A stretch of DNA of 64,000 nucleotides. Origin: Mortierella alpina (Eukaryota > Mortierellomycota > Mortierellomycetes > Mortierellales > Mortierellaceae). The notes under the pieces are model-generated. The model saw only the letters and a program-made list of their open reading frames with translations. It did no database searches and was not told the origin of the DNA. Shown here in pieces: positions 1-12,100 of this stretch. How positions within the stretch are numbered: the stretch's first letter is position 1; every line of letters starts with the position of its first letter. Where the stretch lies: positions 1,612,001 through 1,676,000 of the forward strand of contig JANATF010000008.1 in assembly GCA_029449245.1 (NCBI GenBank), given 5' to 3'. The translations under genes and the position numbers were made by a program.

Positions 1-646
1 ACAGTGCATTGTGCGTTAGTATCAGTGGATTTTCCCTCTCCACATTTCATCCACCAAACACGGCCAGGATTCTCGATCAACTACCTTTTCGCAACTTCCA
101 GTTATGCACGCCCTTCTTTGCGAAAATGACCTCCGGTGTCTCTCCCGTGATAGACTGGATAGCCATGACCCCGCTTAATAGGTTGTACTTGCTCGTAATG
201 GCCTCCTTCATCATGCAGTGAATGTCGATCTTCATCAGCTCTGGGACTTCTGTAGGTGATGACGGTCTTGGCGCTGGCTTGAGATGCCTGTTGCCCTTGA
301 GCTCCACCTTGACACCCTCAGGGATTGTCCTCTTCTTCTTGTGGTGATGCTTGTACGAAGCAATCATGATATCCTCCTGAAGAGTAGTGCTGTAGTGTTC
401 TCGTAGTCTGCTGAGACCCGTGGTATATATTGATGCTGACGGAAGCACCCTGTTTTCTGGAGCACTTTCCTGGGCATGGCTACAACTGGCATTGTGGCTC
501 TTCTTTTTAGAGTCGCCAGCCGGAGGGCTGATCGTGGACTTGAAGCGGATCTGCAAGAGAGGGATCGCATTGTAGATTGGCGAAGTCTTTGGAAGTAATC
601 CGAGGTCCAGCGATCGAACTGCTGAAGGTCGAATCCTGATTAGCAT
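1..646 (-). CDS. MRPL7: Mitochondrial large-subunit ribosomal protein uL5m (MRPL7-like), partial at the left edge
   Basis: This is the 5' part of a gene for the mitochondrial version of ribosomal protein L5/uL5, which binds the 5S-equivalent region of the large subunit. The coding exon runs 646 down to 85. The N-terminus is basic and Ser/Arg-rich, as in a mitochondrial presequence. The core uL5 segment near the exon end carries YNLLSGVMAIQSITG followed by PEVIFAKKGVHNWKLRK, the family's conserved loop. The exon ends at a GT donor (84-83); the intron fills the remaining bases. Its TACTAAC branch point lies at 21-15, so the acceptor lies just outside the window. The ATG at 646 was chosen because it gives the presequence. 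An open frame continues upstream to 880 but would overlap the divergent lipase start. The gene is incomplete only because the window ends. Confidence 0.8.
15..21 (-). other. Intron branch point TACTAAC
   Basis: A perfect TACTAAC branch-point sequence on the minus strand lies about 60 nt inside the first intron of the uL5m gene. It supports the donor at 84 and predicts an acceptor just left of base 1. Confidence 0.7.
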
Positions 647-688
647 GGCGGCAAGAGGAATGTGTACGTTTGAGTTAGATCGGAAAAC

Positions 689-717
689 AGGCATACAAAC
701 AGGCATACAAACAGGCA
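689..717. repeat. 12-bp tandem repeat in a divergent promoter
   Basis: Two exact copies of AGGCATACAAAC (689-700, 701-712) are followed by a partial third copy. They lie in the 212-bp gap between the divergent start codons of the uL5m gene (646) and the lipase gene (859). They may be a duplicated regulatory site or simple slippage; the sequence alone does not decide. Confidence 0.7.
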
Positions 718-858
718 CAGTCCGCCCGTTGTGACTGGCCTTTGAGGTAGCGCCACCACGTGGTGGTGACCCTTGGCGGCCATGGCTTTTAGGCTTCTTC
801 ACCATTACCTTTGCATTCTTCATACCTCCAACTTTCGTACGACTCGCCATCCCTCGCC

Positions 859-2826
859 ATGAAGTTGGGATTCGACACAATGGGCACCATGCTCACATTC
901 ATGTTCGCACCTTGGGGAGCATTCGCGCTGCAGATACCCTTTCAACGGCCCGTCAAAAACAGCTATAAGCACAGTCCACCTTCGCCTTCCGCCAACCTCA
1001 CGCCTTACAGCACTGCCTGGGTGCAGGAACTCCAGCTCATCTTCAATACATTCGGAGTGGCAGCAAACGATACCTCTTGTCCCACTGAAATCCCAGAATG
1101 GTCATGCCAGCCATACTCACTATCAGACAGCGATTTCATTAAACCGACCAGCGTTTGGCGTCTGCGGCCACATGTACGTAAGCCCCCGTACCAAGCTTTC
1201 CGATCACAGCAACCACACTATATTGACCACCACTTCATGCACTCCCTTATAATAGGATATCAAGGCAGTGGTGTCGATTGGCGACAGTATTTCTGCTGGA
1301 TTCGCCATGGAGACCGGTAACGATGAGTTGCACAGTGTTTTCAAGATCGCTTGTGCCGGAAGCCTAATCAAGGCATTGACTGACCGCGCTTGTTGATAGC
1401 CCGCCCTCCATTCGCGATTGTGCTGGAATACAGGGGTAAAGTGTTCTCTGGAGGAGGGGATGCCGGCGACTACACGCTAGCCAACTTCTTGAAGACCTAC
1501 ACCAAGCATATCAAAGGAAGCCCCTCTGGCTTTACTCTTCCTCTTGGTAAGCGGCATTTTCAACTTTGCATGAACGCGTGGCATGTTGCTAGGGACTGAC
1601 ACATGCTCATGCCTTGTATCCTCTACGCCCCATACCCCCATCAATATGGCTAATCCCTGGCTTGGTTCCGTAACCAGCGCACGGCAAGGGCCTCAACACT
1701 GCGGTAAGCAACACCTTCGCACTCGTACACATTCTTGCATCTCATAGCATGATCCTCCCCATTCACTTTTGCTAATAGCACACGCGTGATCTACCCCAGA
1801 GCATTGGAGACTCTAATGTGTCTATTGATTATAACGATGCACCTAACACGGACTTAATAGGTGAGTGGAGCCATCGCTCAAACTTTAAGTTCTCAAATCG
1901 AGCGCTTACATTGGCAATTTGGAGCCGGTGGACCCTATCACAAGCATAAGAAGGAATGGAAGCTCGCTACGGTCTTCATTGGCGCCAACAACCTATGCGC
2001 TGCTTGTGCTGGGGAGACTGTGCCAGAGATAGCAGATCCCGAGGAATACGGGGCAGCACTGAAATCAGCGCTTCAAGGACTGAAGCACTCCATAGGGCCT
2101 GCATTCGTGAATCTAGTCGGGATATTCGATGTCACGTTGGTTTATGACCTCTCTCGTGGCCATCCTTATTGCGAGATGCTCTTTGACACCGTCCCTGTTC
2201 CGATTTGCGGGTGCGCTACGGCGGATGAGGACGACCGGAAAAGTATGTATCCTGTCTTCTGAATGCCTTGATTGGCAATAGCTTATGCCCAATCGCTCAT
2301 TTAGCATTGCATCTTTTGTATGCATAGGAGCTGGCGAGTTGGCTCTTGAGTACAACGAGGTGATGAAGAGGATCGCGAAAGAGATCAATGAGGAAAACGA
2401 GCACGATGGTACTTATGGAGTTGCCTACCAGCCCGGCCTCACCAGATTCAAAGAGGGATCATCGAAATACGGCCAAGGCTTCATGAGTAAACTCGATTGG
2501 TAGGCGCATATGTATCCTTGTCAGCCCATACAAAAAGGACCTGCCGAGTCTTCGAGATGAGTGCCTCCCATTGCTAATTTTTTTGTGATCCATTGCACTT
2601 TTAGCTTCCACCCAAACAAATGTGCCAATCAGGTTATGGCGATATCTCTGTGGAATGTAAGTTCTCTGGATCGGCAAAAGTGCAGCTTGCTAGTATGACC
2701 TTAACGGAACATGCCCATCTCGTTGATGCATAGAACATGTTTTCGTCGGAAACGGATAAAGAAGAGCCAATGAAGCCTAGTGATCTGGAGATATTTTGTC
2801 CAGGGCCTTCAGACTACCTCCAATAA
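859..2826 (+). CDS. PLB1-type SGNH/GDSL phospholipase B-like protein, 8 exons
   Basis: A predicted secreted or membrane-attached lipase/esterase of the animal phospholipase B1 (GDSL) family, about 412 aa. Exons: 859-1177, 1269-1316, 1400-1546, 1678-1703, 1861-2242, 2328-2499, 2605-2656, 2734-2826; every junction is in phase. An N-terminal hydrophobic stretch (MLTFMFAPWGAFAL) fits a signal peptide. The SGNH blocks are all visible: the nucleophile Ser in VSIGDSISAGF, Gly in EYRGKVFSGGGD, Asn in VFIGANNLCAACAG, and the Asp/His block in DCFHPNKCANQ. EYRG..FSGGGD, GANNLC and CFHPN are typical of PLB1 rather than of bacterial GDSL esterases. The tail ends NMFSSETDK..IFCPGP, as in the family. Substrate (phospholipid, lysophospholipid or other ester) cannot be read from sequence. 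Exon 4 is only 26 nt. Confidence 0.85.
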
Positions 2827-4231
2827 CTTGGCCTTTGCAGATACAAGAATCCTTCCTTGCCAGCGTATGAATGCTCTTCATCAACAGCCATAGTACGCTA
2901 CACGCGATTGCAAAAATAAGCAATAAAGTACCACTATGAAGTCAGATATATATGGTTTGAGGGACGCGCAGTTCAATCGCCAATGAGCGCAGGTTTGAAA
3001 CAGCGCCTTCCTTGCTCAGGCAGGATCAAACTCTCACAAACAAAAACCAGACATTTTGTGAGTCAATGAAGACGAGTGGTGGGAATTTTACATACGACCA
3101 CTTTGATACATCTTCACGGGCCATTGGCATGAATGCCCTTGCTCTGTGTGTGGCCACTCTAGTCATGAAGAGTTCGTGGACAGCAGCGTGCTGAGAGAGG
3201 GATCGTATCAAGGGAATCAAGCGAGGAGACGTTCCCGTCTCTTAAGAAGCACGCACGCCCTCATTGGAGTGTGCGGAGCGATGTAAGCTAGAAATGAATG
3301 GCGTCTGATATAAGAATACTGACCCCCTATTCGCAGAGGGCTTCCAGGCCATCACGCGCGAGAGGAACCTTACACAAGCGCTGCTGCAGCCCTTGCCAAA
3401 GGTACTTGTCGGGACCCCTTTGAACCTTCTTCTGTCTTCCCTTCTCTGCATTTTGATTGCCTTTAACGGCAACGATCTCTGTCCGAGCAAGATGGCCCCC
3501 CGGACCTTCTTGGGTCAAGGGGCATAGTACACATGGCTATAGCCTATAGATGGACCTTCCCGTTCAAGAAGAGTTGTCAGGACAGTTGCTCATCGTTTCG
3601 AGCATCTCCAAGGCACCTCTTATGCTACGTCTTTCTTGATGTGGATAAAACTTCTCACTTTCAGCTTAGAGTGCACAATCAGAGTGATATGGGTCAAAGC
3701 AGCTGGAACACCAACTTCAACCCTACTCGCGGGTTCCGCTGTTTCTGTTGTGCCCAACCTCATCATATCGAGTCATTCCAGCATATAATACTGTAGACTT
3801 CAAAACATTGGCCGAATCGCCTGGTAAAGTACCTTAAACTTCTCCCAGTGAGAACTCTAACGCCTTATCGACATAGACTATGCGGCACAGTGGTACACGC
3901 CACGGAGAATACTTCGATAGGCAACAGAAAAAAACGAGATCGATCCGGATAGTGGGAACAGTGCTGTCAACCCTTTCTGAAAATGGCAATTCTATCTTTT
4001 TTTCCACACTCTGCTAGTCTCTATAAAAGCTGCGTCTCGTAGGCCTTCCTCTTCTTTTTTTCTCCTTTACCTTCCGCTCTTACTGTAATAATAATAGTTT
4101 AATAGCCGGTGCTCGCACTGTACAGTAGCCAGTTGTATTGCTTGTCCATCATATCATCTGGGACATTGGTTTTCAATCTTATTGCCACGCACCTCATCAG
4201 CATCCGTAGAGTGTTGACCTCACATTCAAAT
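2827..4231. other. Intergenic region, no supported gene
   Basis: This 1.4-kb stretch lies between the lipase and the MFS transporter. The only coding-like stretch is a plus-strand frame of about 60 codons at 3339-3528, preceded by an AG acceptor-like site. It has no recognisable homology and no partner exon. The right end is pyrimidine-rich and holds a TATA element for the next gene. Confidence 0.5.
4022..4028 (+). promoter_or_regulatory. TATA box of the MFS transporter gene
   Basis: TATAAAA lies 204 bp upstream of the ATG at 4232 and is followed by C/T-rich sequence typical of fungal start regions. Confidence 0.5.
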
Positions 4232-6078
4232 ATGAAAATCACCACAGAGAAGCCCGCACCAACATGCTCTGATACCGCTATTACAGCCTTAAACGGATCA
4301 ACGGCCACCATAACCGCATCCGCGTCAGCTAGTGCAATTGCGCCTGCAGTCTTCATCCAACCCACCCTCACTCAAGAAACCTTATCCCCGCCCCTTCGAG
4401 ACGGCGGTCCACGAGCATGGCTCGTTGTGTTTGGCTCGTTCCTGGTTCACTCCTTCGCCTTTGCGCCCACAGAATATGTATTTGGCATCTTTGAGCTGCA
4501 CTACCACACTGTCTTTCCCAATGCCACAGCATCTTCGATTGCATTTGTGGGCACAACGGGGTCGGCAGTGACATACCTGGCTGGGTTCCTTGCCGGCATT
4601 GTGGCCGATCGCTTTGGATTCCGCATCACCGCCTTCGCAGGCACAGTCATCATGACCGTGTCCCTTATTCTCGCTTCGTTCTCGACGCAGGTACGATTCG
4701 TATTCAGACGAGACGTTGCTTCTTGCGCATCCATTGTGGCAAAAAAGTACACGGCCTTCTCATTCTTAGAATTCTCTTTACGTCAAACCAGCTATGGCAT
4801 CTCTACTTGACCCAAGGCATCCTTTTCGGTATTGGTTCCTCTCTGGCATACTACCCATCTATTGCGGTGCCATCTCACTATTTCACAAAGAGGCGTGGTC
4901 TTGCCACAGGACTGGCCGTTTCAGGCGTTGGAGCCGGAGGACTGGTCCTGGCTCCCTTGACTCATTTGCTTATCGACAAGTTTGACGTCTTTTGGACATT
5001 ACGCATCCTGGCAGCACTCTGCTTTGTGATCTGGTAAGTTCTTTTGGTCTGAAAAAGATTGCAAAGCCAGAACTAGCAATATGGAAGACACTTGCTCCTT
5101 ACTCAGTGCATTTGCGGATGAGATTCTCCACGGCTCGGGTTCTTGAATGTACATCTTGTTCTTTTGCCGGGATACTAACATAATCCATCGTGCTTACCTA
5201 TTGATGATTGCTAGCGGTGTGGCAAGCGTGTTTATTGTGGAGCGAAAGGAACATGCCGATGTCAATAGCGCTGTCTCCAATCCTAAGCCCAATGTGGAAA
5301 AGAGCGAGGATCTGGGCTCCTTGGCAACACAGCAGACAGCGGCGACAGAGAAGCAGCCATTCTTTGGGGCACTCAAGGTGTTCAAAGACCCTCAGTTTCT
5401 GTCCTTGTCTCTTGCAGAATTGGCGGCCTCTATAGGTTTCCTCATCCCTCTTTATTACATGCAAAGTAAGGCAGCCATGTTTCCTCAGAAGTTGCTGATC
5501 TTTGAGACATGCGGACTACAGACTAATCCATCCATTGCTGTGCTCTGTTTATTCCCCCTCCAGCTTACTCTGTGTTCATTGGTATTTCCGCCGAACGAGG
5601 CGCACTGATCCTCGGTCTTTCCAATGGAGCATCTTTTGCAGGCCGGGTCTTGCTCGGTCTGATCTCGGATTATGCCTCCAACGCGAGGGTTCTACTCTTT
5701 TGCTCCTGGGCCACAGCCTTCTCTGTGCTGGTGCTTTGGACAGTCTCACGGTCATTTGCCATGATGCTGTTGACGGGCTTGATGTACGGCTTCTTTGCGG
5801 GCGGGTATGTGTCCTTGGTACCGGTGGCCGTAGCAGAGTCCTTTGGCACCAAGCAAATGGCATCTACGATTGGACTCATGTATGCCACAGGCGGCCTCGG
5901 GATGCTCGGAGGCGCACCTCTTGCAGGTTTTCTCTTGGATGTGACCAAGCCCAACATTTCGTATCTGCCTGTCACCTTGACAGCAGGAATGACCATGCTG
6001 CTGGGTGCAGTGTGCATCTCTTTATGGGCTTACCTCAACTGGAGGGCCACGACTCGTCGAATCGACACCACAGTATAG
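4232..6078 (+). CDS. MFS transporter, monocarboxylate porter (MCT/SLC16-like) family
   Basis: A plasma- or vacuolar-membrane transporter of about 488 aa in four exons: 4232-4690, 4792-5033, 5215-5465, 5564-6078. The N-terminal 55 residues are Ser/Thr/Ala-rich and cytosolic. Then comes DGGPRAWLVVFGSF, the conserved MCT-family entry to helix 1. The usual two six-helix halves follow, separated by a charged loop of about 60 residues (VERKEHADVNS to EKQPFFGALKVFKDPQF). GIVADRFGFR and LLGLISDYASNAR are the MFS loop 2-3 and 8-9 signatures. Fungal members move monocarboxylates, riboflavin or unknown substrates; the substrate here is not determinable. The 3' end faces the giant minus-strand gene, with only 96 bp between the stop codons. 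Confidence 0.88.
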
Positions 6079-6174
6079 TCTAACAAGGCAGAGTTGGAAA
6101 GTGAAAAATAGAGTTAGTATACGTAGTTCAGTGTCGACCATGGTGTGCCCGTTCATGTGTTACTTACTCTCCTT

Positions 6175-9100
6175 CTACCCTCCTCCTGGAGAACTTGATA
6201 AACCCATGGTCAACATGGGAGCTCCTGTGGCATCTGACGAGCTTAAGCTTGCCGCTGATGTCAAGAGCGGGGGGGTTCCAGCAGCAGGGCTGGCGTTATT
6301 GGTGGTGGTGGTGATTGGCTGAAAGCCGCGTGTGTAGGGAGCGAGCACAGCACGGTTCGGCTCAAAGTGGGGCGAGGCCCCAGCAATGGCGATCCCCACG
6401 GCTGCATGAGGATCCCTTGACTTGATAGTGTACCCGCACGTGAATGAAATACAGTCCGGGTTCACGCACTCTACAGTGCCATTGACAGTAACGGTCTTGA
6501 TGGTCTTGTTGATGCGATCGACCCGGCGGGCGCGTGCCTGGCGAACTTGGTGGGAACAATAGACACAGGTCTTGGAAGACCTATATTCATCTGTGATTCC
6601 AACAGTGCAATATCGCCTATGTTCTGCACGCATCTTCCCTCCTCCTCGTCGGCTGTGGCCCTTGATGCGACTGCCCACGCCCGTTCCTGCGTTCCCAATC
6701 ATCAGCACGGGCAGAATGAATGGTTTGTTGCGCTCTAACTTGGGACAGTTCACATCATATCTAAACCCTTTGGCATCAGGCCTGGAGGGAATATGATGGC
6801 TGTTGCAGTGATGACACCATCCGTCCACAGGAGAAACCTGTCCTGCTGGCGCAGGCGGTGGTGCCGCACTCAAGGCTACAAATTGAAATGGGAAGTAATC
6901 GTGTACAACGCATTCATGTCAACCTCAGTTCCTTGTCACTTGAACAATTCTGATCCATGAACATAAAATGAGGATCAACTTACAGGGGTCGTTCCTTCTT
7001 GCATGGTCTTGAACGTAGCGTCTTTCGGCTGCCGCTACCTTGGACCAAGTCCTCTTGGTTCGCAGCCTCTGATTGTGGAGATCCTTCAGCCGCTTCCCTG
7101 AGTGCTCAAATCCTCGAAGAAGTTCGCGGTGCTTGCTTCGGACTTTATGGCTGTCATCGACCTCCTGTATGAAACGTGCCCCTTGAAAGACATTCTCCGG
7201 CTTTGATAGCTCCTCAAGAGCCGCCTTGACCGTCTCATTCCCCTTCAACCATTTCTCTCGTCTCCTGGCAATCTTCCGAGTGTGCGACACGTCGTCGATC
7301 ATCGGCGCCGTTATTTTGTGGGATGGTGGAAGTTTCACCTGATTCAACTGCTGTTGTCGTTGCTGTGGCGTGAGCGCTTGCGCCGGTGCAGGGGGTGGCA
7401 CTAAAAGAGGAGGCGGTGCTGGAAGTCCAACTGCTGGAGACGGAGGGGGTGCTGCTGGGGGGTGCGCCGCCGGAGCGTCTTGAATGCCATATATTATATT
7501 CAAATGCCAATGGTTAGACGCCGGATCTGCACTTGATAGCACTATCAACAACAGTGTGAGGTATTAATGTTGCCAACTTACCATAAAGCTGGTGGTATCG
7601 ATTGATATGTGTCTGGATCTGGGCTTGAGTCATCGCCACGGTTTCACTCATCTTGGCGATACCGTAGTCGGTTCCTGCGAACACGAGCAGCCGTCGCTTA
7701 CCCCGCGCGTTGGTCGTGATGTTTTGCAGCTGGGTAAGATCGAGTCTCTCTGTGTTGTCTTCCACGGTAAAACGGGCCCAAGTTGGAGTCGTGAAGATCT
7801 GTCGCCGCTGTGCGGCGCCTTGTGCGCCTCCAGCTCCAGCTCCAGCGCCAGCGCCATCGCCATCGCCATCGCCATCGCCGTCGCCATCCCCATCGCCATT
7901 GCCATTGCCAGCTCCAACATTGGCCTGAGCAGTTCTTGACGCTTCAATCACTTTGTTCCAGTAGTACGCCTCCTTCCTGATCTGTCTCAAGGTCGATTCT
8001 TTGGACAAAAGCTTTGCTCGATCGATTCGTTGTGCAGTCCGAGCTTGCACGAGGATATTGTAATTTGCTTTAGGCCTCATGTTCTTGTTGACGTTGAGGC
8101 GTGCAGCAGACTGGGCGGTTTGACTCGTTTTGGCAGTGGCACGCAAATCCTTGGCATCTCTCTCCTCGTTCCTTTTGACTCTCTCGGCATTGGCCCGCTG
8201 CTGGTGAGCATAGTCGAGAGCTGCTATCCTGTCGTTGTTGTTACTGGCAAGAAGACTTCTCCACTCCCGAGACCATTTTCCCTCGACAAATCCGCGCTTC
8301 TTGGCCTTCTTGCGCTTCTCAATCTCGCTCTCGACAGGATACCCCACTCGACCATTGTTGCCGTGTGCAATGACTCTGCCAGTGAGGTTCAAAGTGTAGC
8401 GGTCTACGAACGTGATTCTATGATAGCAGTTGCGAATGATGTGTTAGCAAAGCACGCTATGATCAAAAGACATGTGTTCTCAGTACATGACCAAAGCACA
8501 AGCGCTCACCTCATTTCGAAGAGAAGTCCGTGAGTTCGGCAGGCATCGTCGACCTTTTGCATGTCGAAAAACTGCTCAAAAATAGCCGCCTTGTTGCCAG
8601 GCACTGAGGTTACGTTCGTGTAGTTCCTCAATGCCATCTTATCGGCACCTTTCACGTCAAAGTGTCCTGGCGTTTCTGCGCAAAAGACCTCGTACATGCC
8701 TGTCGCACCAATGGCAATGGCGTGCAAGGACGAAGGCGCAATCTGGGGCATCATCCGCCGTGTGAACTCACTATACCCAGCAGACTGCAGTATGGTGTTC
8801 GCGATGAGGACGAACGGTGCGCGGAGGGCAATGTGTGGGATAGACGCCTTGGAACGATTCGTCTGCGGGTCCACTCTGCGCTTTGGAACATAGGGGCGCA
8901 GAACATTCACCAGGTCTGCCACTGCTTGGTACTCATGCTGCTGGAAATCGGTGGGTCTGAAGCAGGCAGCTTGAACCGCAGCCACATCAATGGGTGGGCT
9001 CTGGGCGGTGACTGGCTCCTGCACCAGCTTTTTGGATATCGCGACCAGCGCCTTGATCTTCCTTGCAGACGTCTCCTTTGCTACAATCAAAAAAATGAAA

Positions 9101-12100
9101 AATGGAAGTTAGGACAATGCTCCACTTCTGCTTGACACCGTTTTTTTTTCCTTTCGTCGCTTCTTTTCTCTTTTCTCACCTTGTGCTCCAGCCTGTGCTT
9201 GTGCTGGTCCTTGTGCTGGTCCTTGTCCTCCTTCATCTTGACCATCATTGTCGCCATCATTCCCATCCTCAATATCCTGTTCACCATCCACATCCTCGTC
9301 CTCCTCGTCCTCATCATCGTCCACTCCTTCGAGGTCGTCAAACTCTTCTGTAGGCTCGGCTTCTTGCTGCGAAGATGCCCCGGCGGTCATCACGACACCG
9401 GTCATCGCTGTACCCGAAGCATCGTCATCCGCAGTGAGCTGTGCGAGTTGCTGCTGGAGGTCAGGAAGGGTCGTGTGGGCGGTCTGGGGCTCATGGGCTT
9501 GCAGGTTGTTGATAGCCTTATAGACGGCCTGCATACGGCGTGCACGGACTGGCGTATTCGGCATCTCGCGGACATCTGCCAATTCATTGCACAGCTTCAG
9601 TATCTCCCGATTCCATCTGCCCTTCGACATCACCTTCTTGTCTCGCTTCCTCTTGGCATCAGCACTTTTTCGCTGGGCAGCCGCTTGTACCCTGGCTTTG
9701 TGCTGCTGCTCCCTTCTTGGCGCGAGTCGGAGACGAAGTAGGAGCAGGAGGACATATCCCAGCAACTTGTCAAAGATAGCGCCCTTCCAAAGATTACTGA
9801 CACCTGTCGCGTACTCCTTGATGTGTTCAGTAATTGTAGAGGACATCCTTGTTGGGGCCGAGGTGATAGTCGTGGTGTCAGTTGTCCTTAATACCTCTAC
9901 GGTCGCCCTCCACAGTGGATGCTTGTCAGCAGCTGCCAGCCCGGTGTCGTTGACAGGATTGGGGCTCAGGAACCGCGCGTAGATATGTTGTAGATGCTGC
10001 TGGGAGAGGAACCCAGTCATATCTTTGCATGTTCTGGATCTGGTGTCCGTGATGGGGGTTGTGCGATCCAGATACCTCTCGAGATCGGGCTGCAGACCGT
10101 TGGGGACTCTTGATACGGCAATCACTGGACTTACAGCGACACGGAACGCGAAACCAACTGGGAAAGCTGTGCGTATGTCAAAAAGGGAAACGGCTGTAGG
10201 GTCATGTCCCCAGTTCCCGAAGAAATCGCCTGCAGCGAGCTGTCATACATGAAGTGCAAAAAAGGAGGGTTAGTGATCAATGGCTAAAAAAAAAAAGACA
10301 TTGAAATGGAATACATCAAACTATGGTGTCCGACTTTAACTTACCGAAAGGAAGGCCTTGTAGGACAGTGTCGCCAGTTCGAATACCATGTCAGTGATAC
10401 CTTCCTGAGCTTCCCTTGCTAAACGCAGAAACTCGTTGCGATTTTGCAGAGAGAGATCTGATCGAAAAATGTGCTCGGGCCTTACTGTGCAGATGCGTAG
10501 TTCCCGGCGTCGTGCGCCGTCGCCTCCACCGTCGCCTCCTCCAACTCCATCTCCATCGCCACCTCCGTCGCCATCGCCACCTCCGTCGCCATCGCCACCT
10601 CCACCTCCATCGCCATCGCCATCGCCATCACCATCGCCATCGCCATCGCTGTCTGAACTATCATGCTCCTCGGCGTCTCCCTGGCCTTTCGTGGGTAGTG
10701 CAATGCTCATTCTCGTTGTGGAGCCACCACCTTTTTCAATCTCGACCCTGGCCTTCTTCCATGCTCGTTCAAACTCCTCGGGCAAGATACTGTTCCATCG
10801 TTGAATATTTTCGTTTTGGGGCCAACCGAGCATGCTTTGTAGGCGGGCTCTCGTGACCTGCGAATTATCATGCCTTTGCTGCATCAGCCGCGTCGCCGTT
10901 GTCATCACTGAACGGGGCAACCTCGTCCTGTTATGGAGCTGCGTCTGGATCGATTGCTTTTGGGACTCGAACAAGCCCAGTCGAGTCTGCCCTGCGGGGA
11001 TCCTCTTACGCTTCAGGACATTTCTGGCATGAAAGTTGATCGAAGGCTGGATCCCAGCAAGAATGCTTAAGAGAAAGAGCTGCAGTGTTAGGAACACGTA
11101 CAATGGACTCCCCATTGATGACTGCATACACAATAAAAAGGGCAACTCACCATGATTCCTTGAAGACGCTCTCAAAGTCAACTTCGCTCCAGGTACGAGT
11201 GTCGATGGGTCGCCTGATTGGTGCTCTCTTGTCTTTTCTGTAGACCGCAGGGCCGAGGGCAGCGCTTGCTGAAGACGTCGTTGCTTGATAGGACTGGGGT
11301 GGCGGTGGCGGTGGCGGTTGCGATGGCGGTGGGAGGGAAGGCATCACAAATACCTGAGACAGGGGCACATTGGAAACGTTCAGAACCAGGTACTCGCTGA
11401 TCTTGTAATACGAGTCAATGCGGTGAAAGAACCCGACTGAATGCACGGCCCCTGTCCTGGTGTACGCTCGAGATTGGGACCGAGACGAAAACAAGTAAAT
11501 GTTCACGTTGTAGTCGTCTGCTATGTCCTGCAGGACAAGCCTGCTTCTCGCTGGGATTGTCAGCGTCGCCTTGTTCGGTCCCACCTGAAAATTGAACGGA
11601 TGGAGGCATCGCTGCCCATTGTTTGATTGCGAGAAATTGAGCAGATTCCTCGCGATGTGGTGCGCGAAGGCCGTCTCGATCTGGAAGGTGGGAACCTGCT
11701 CAACGACCAAGCCCAGTCGCAGAAGGTTCTCTAAAGCCTTTTCGCTGTTCTCGTTGGCGCACACAGCGAGACGGTTACTGTGTGCACTCAGCAAACGGAC
11801 ACCGAGGTCTCCACTGTTGTCAGGGCGGGGTACGTTCGCGCTCCAGGCTGTGTTACCATGGAAGGGGTACAGTGCTGGGTAGCGTACAGGCACTAATGGC
11901 GTCACGGACGATGACTGAAGGACCAGCTTGATCACTGCCCAGAAGCGGACCCAGCTCGCGATGAGGATGGGGCTCACCCAAAATGTGGTGCTCACCCAAG
12001 ATGTGGTGCTGAGAATGACCCTCATCGTCGTGTACACCTCCATGCAAAGCGTGGCCGTCGCTCTTTGAGTCAGTCGAAGGATGGCCGTCCTAGAGGATGC

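Noticed and set aside
7710-7928. Plus-strand Ser-Pro repeat frames here and at 10436-10804
   Set aside because: They are complements of the Gly-Asp coding microsatellites in the minus-strand gene.
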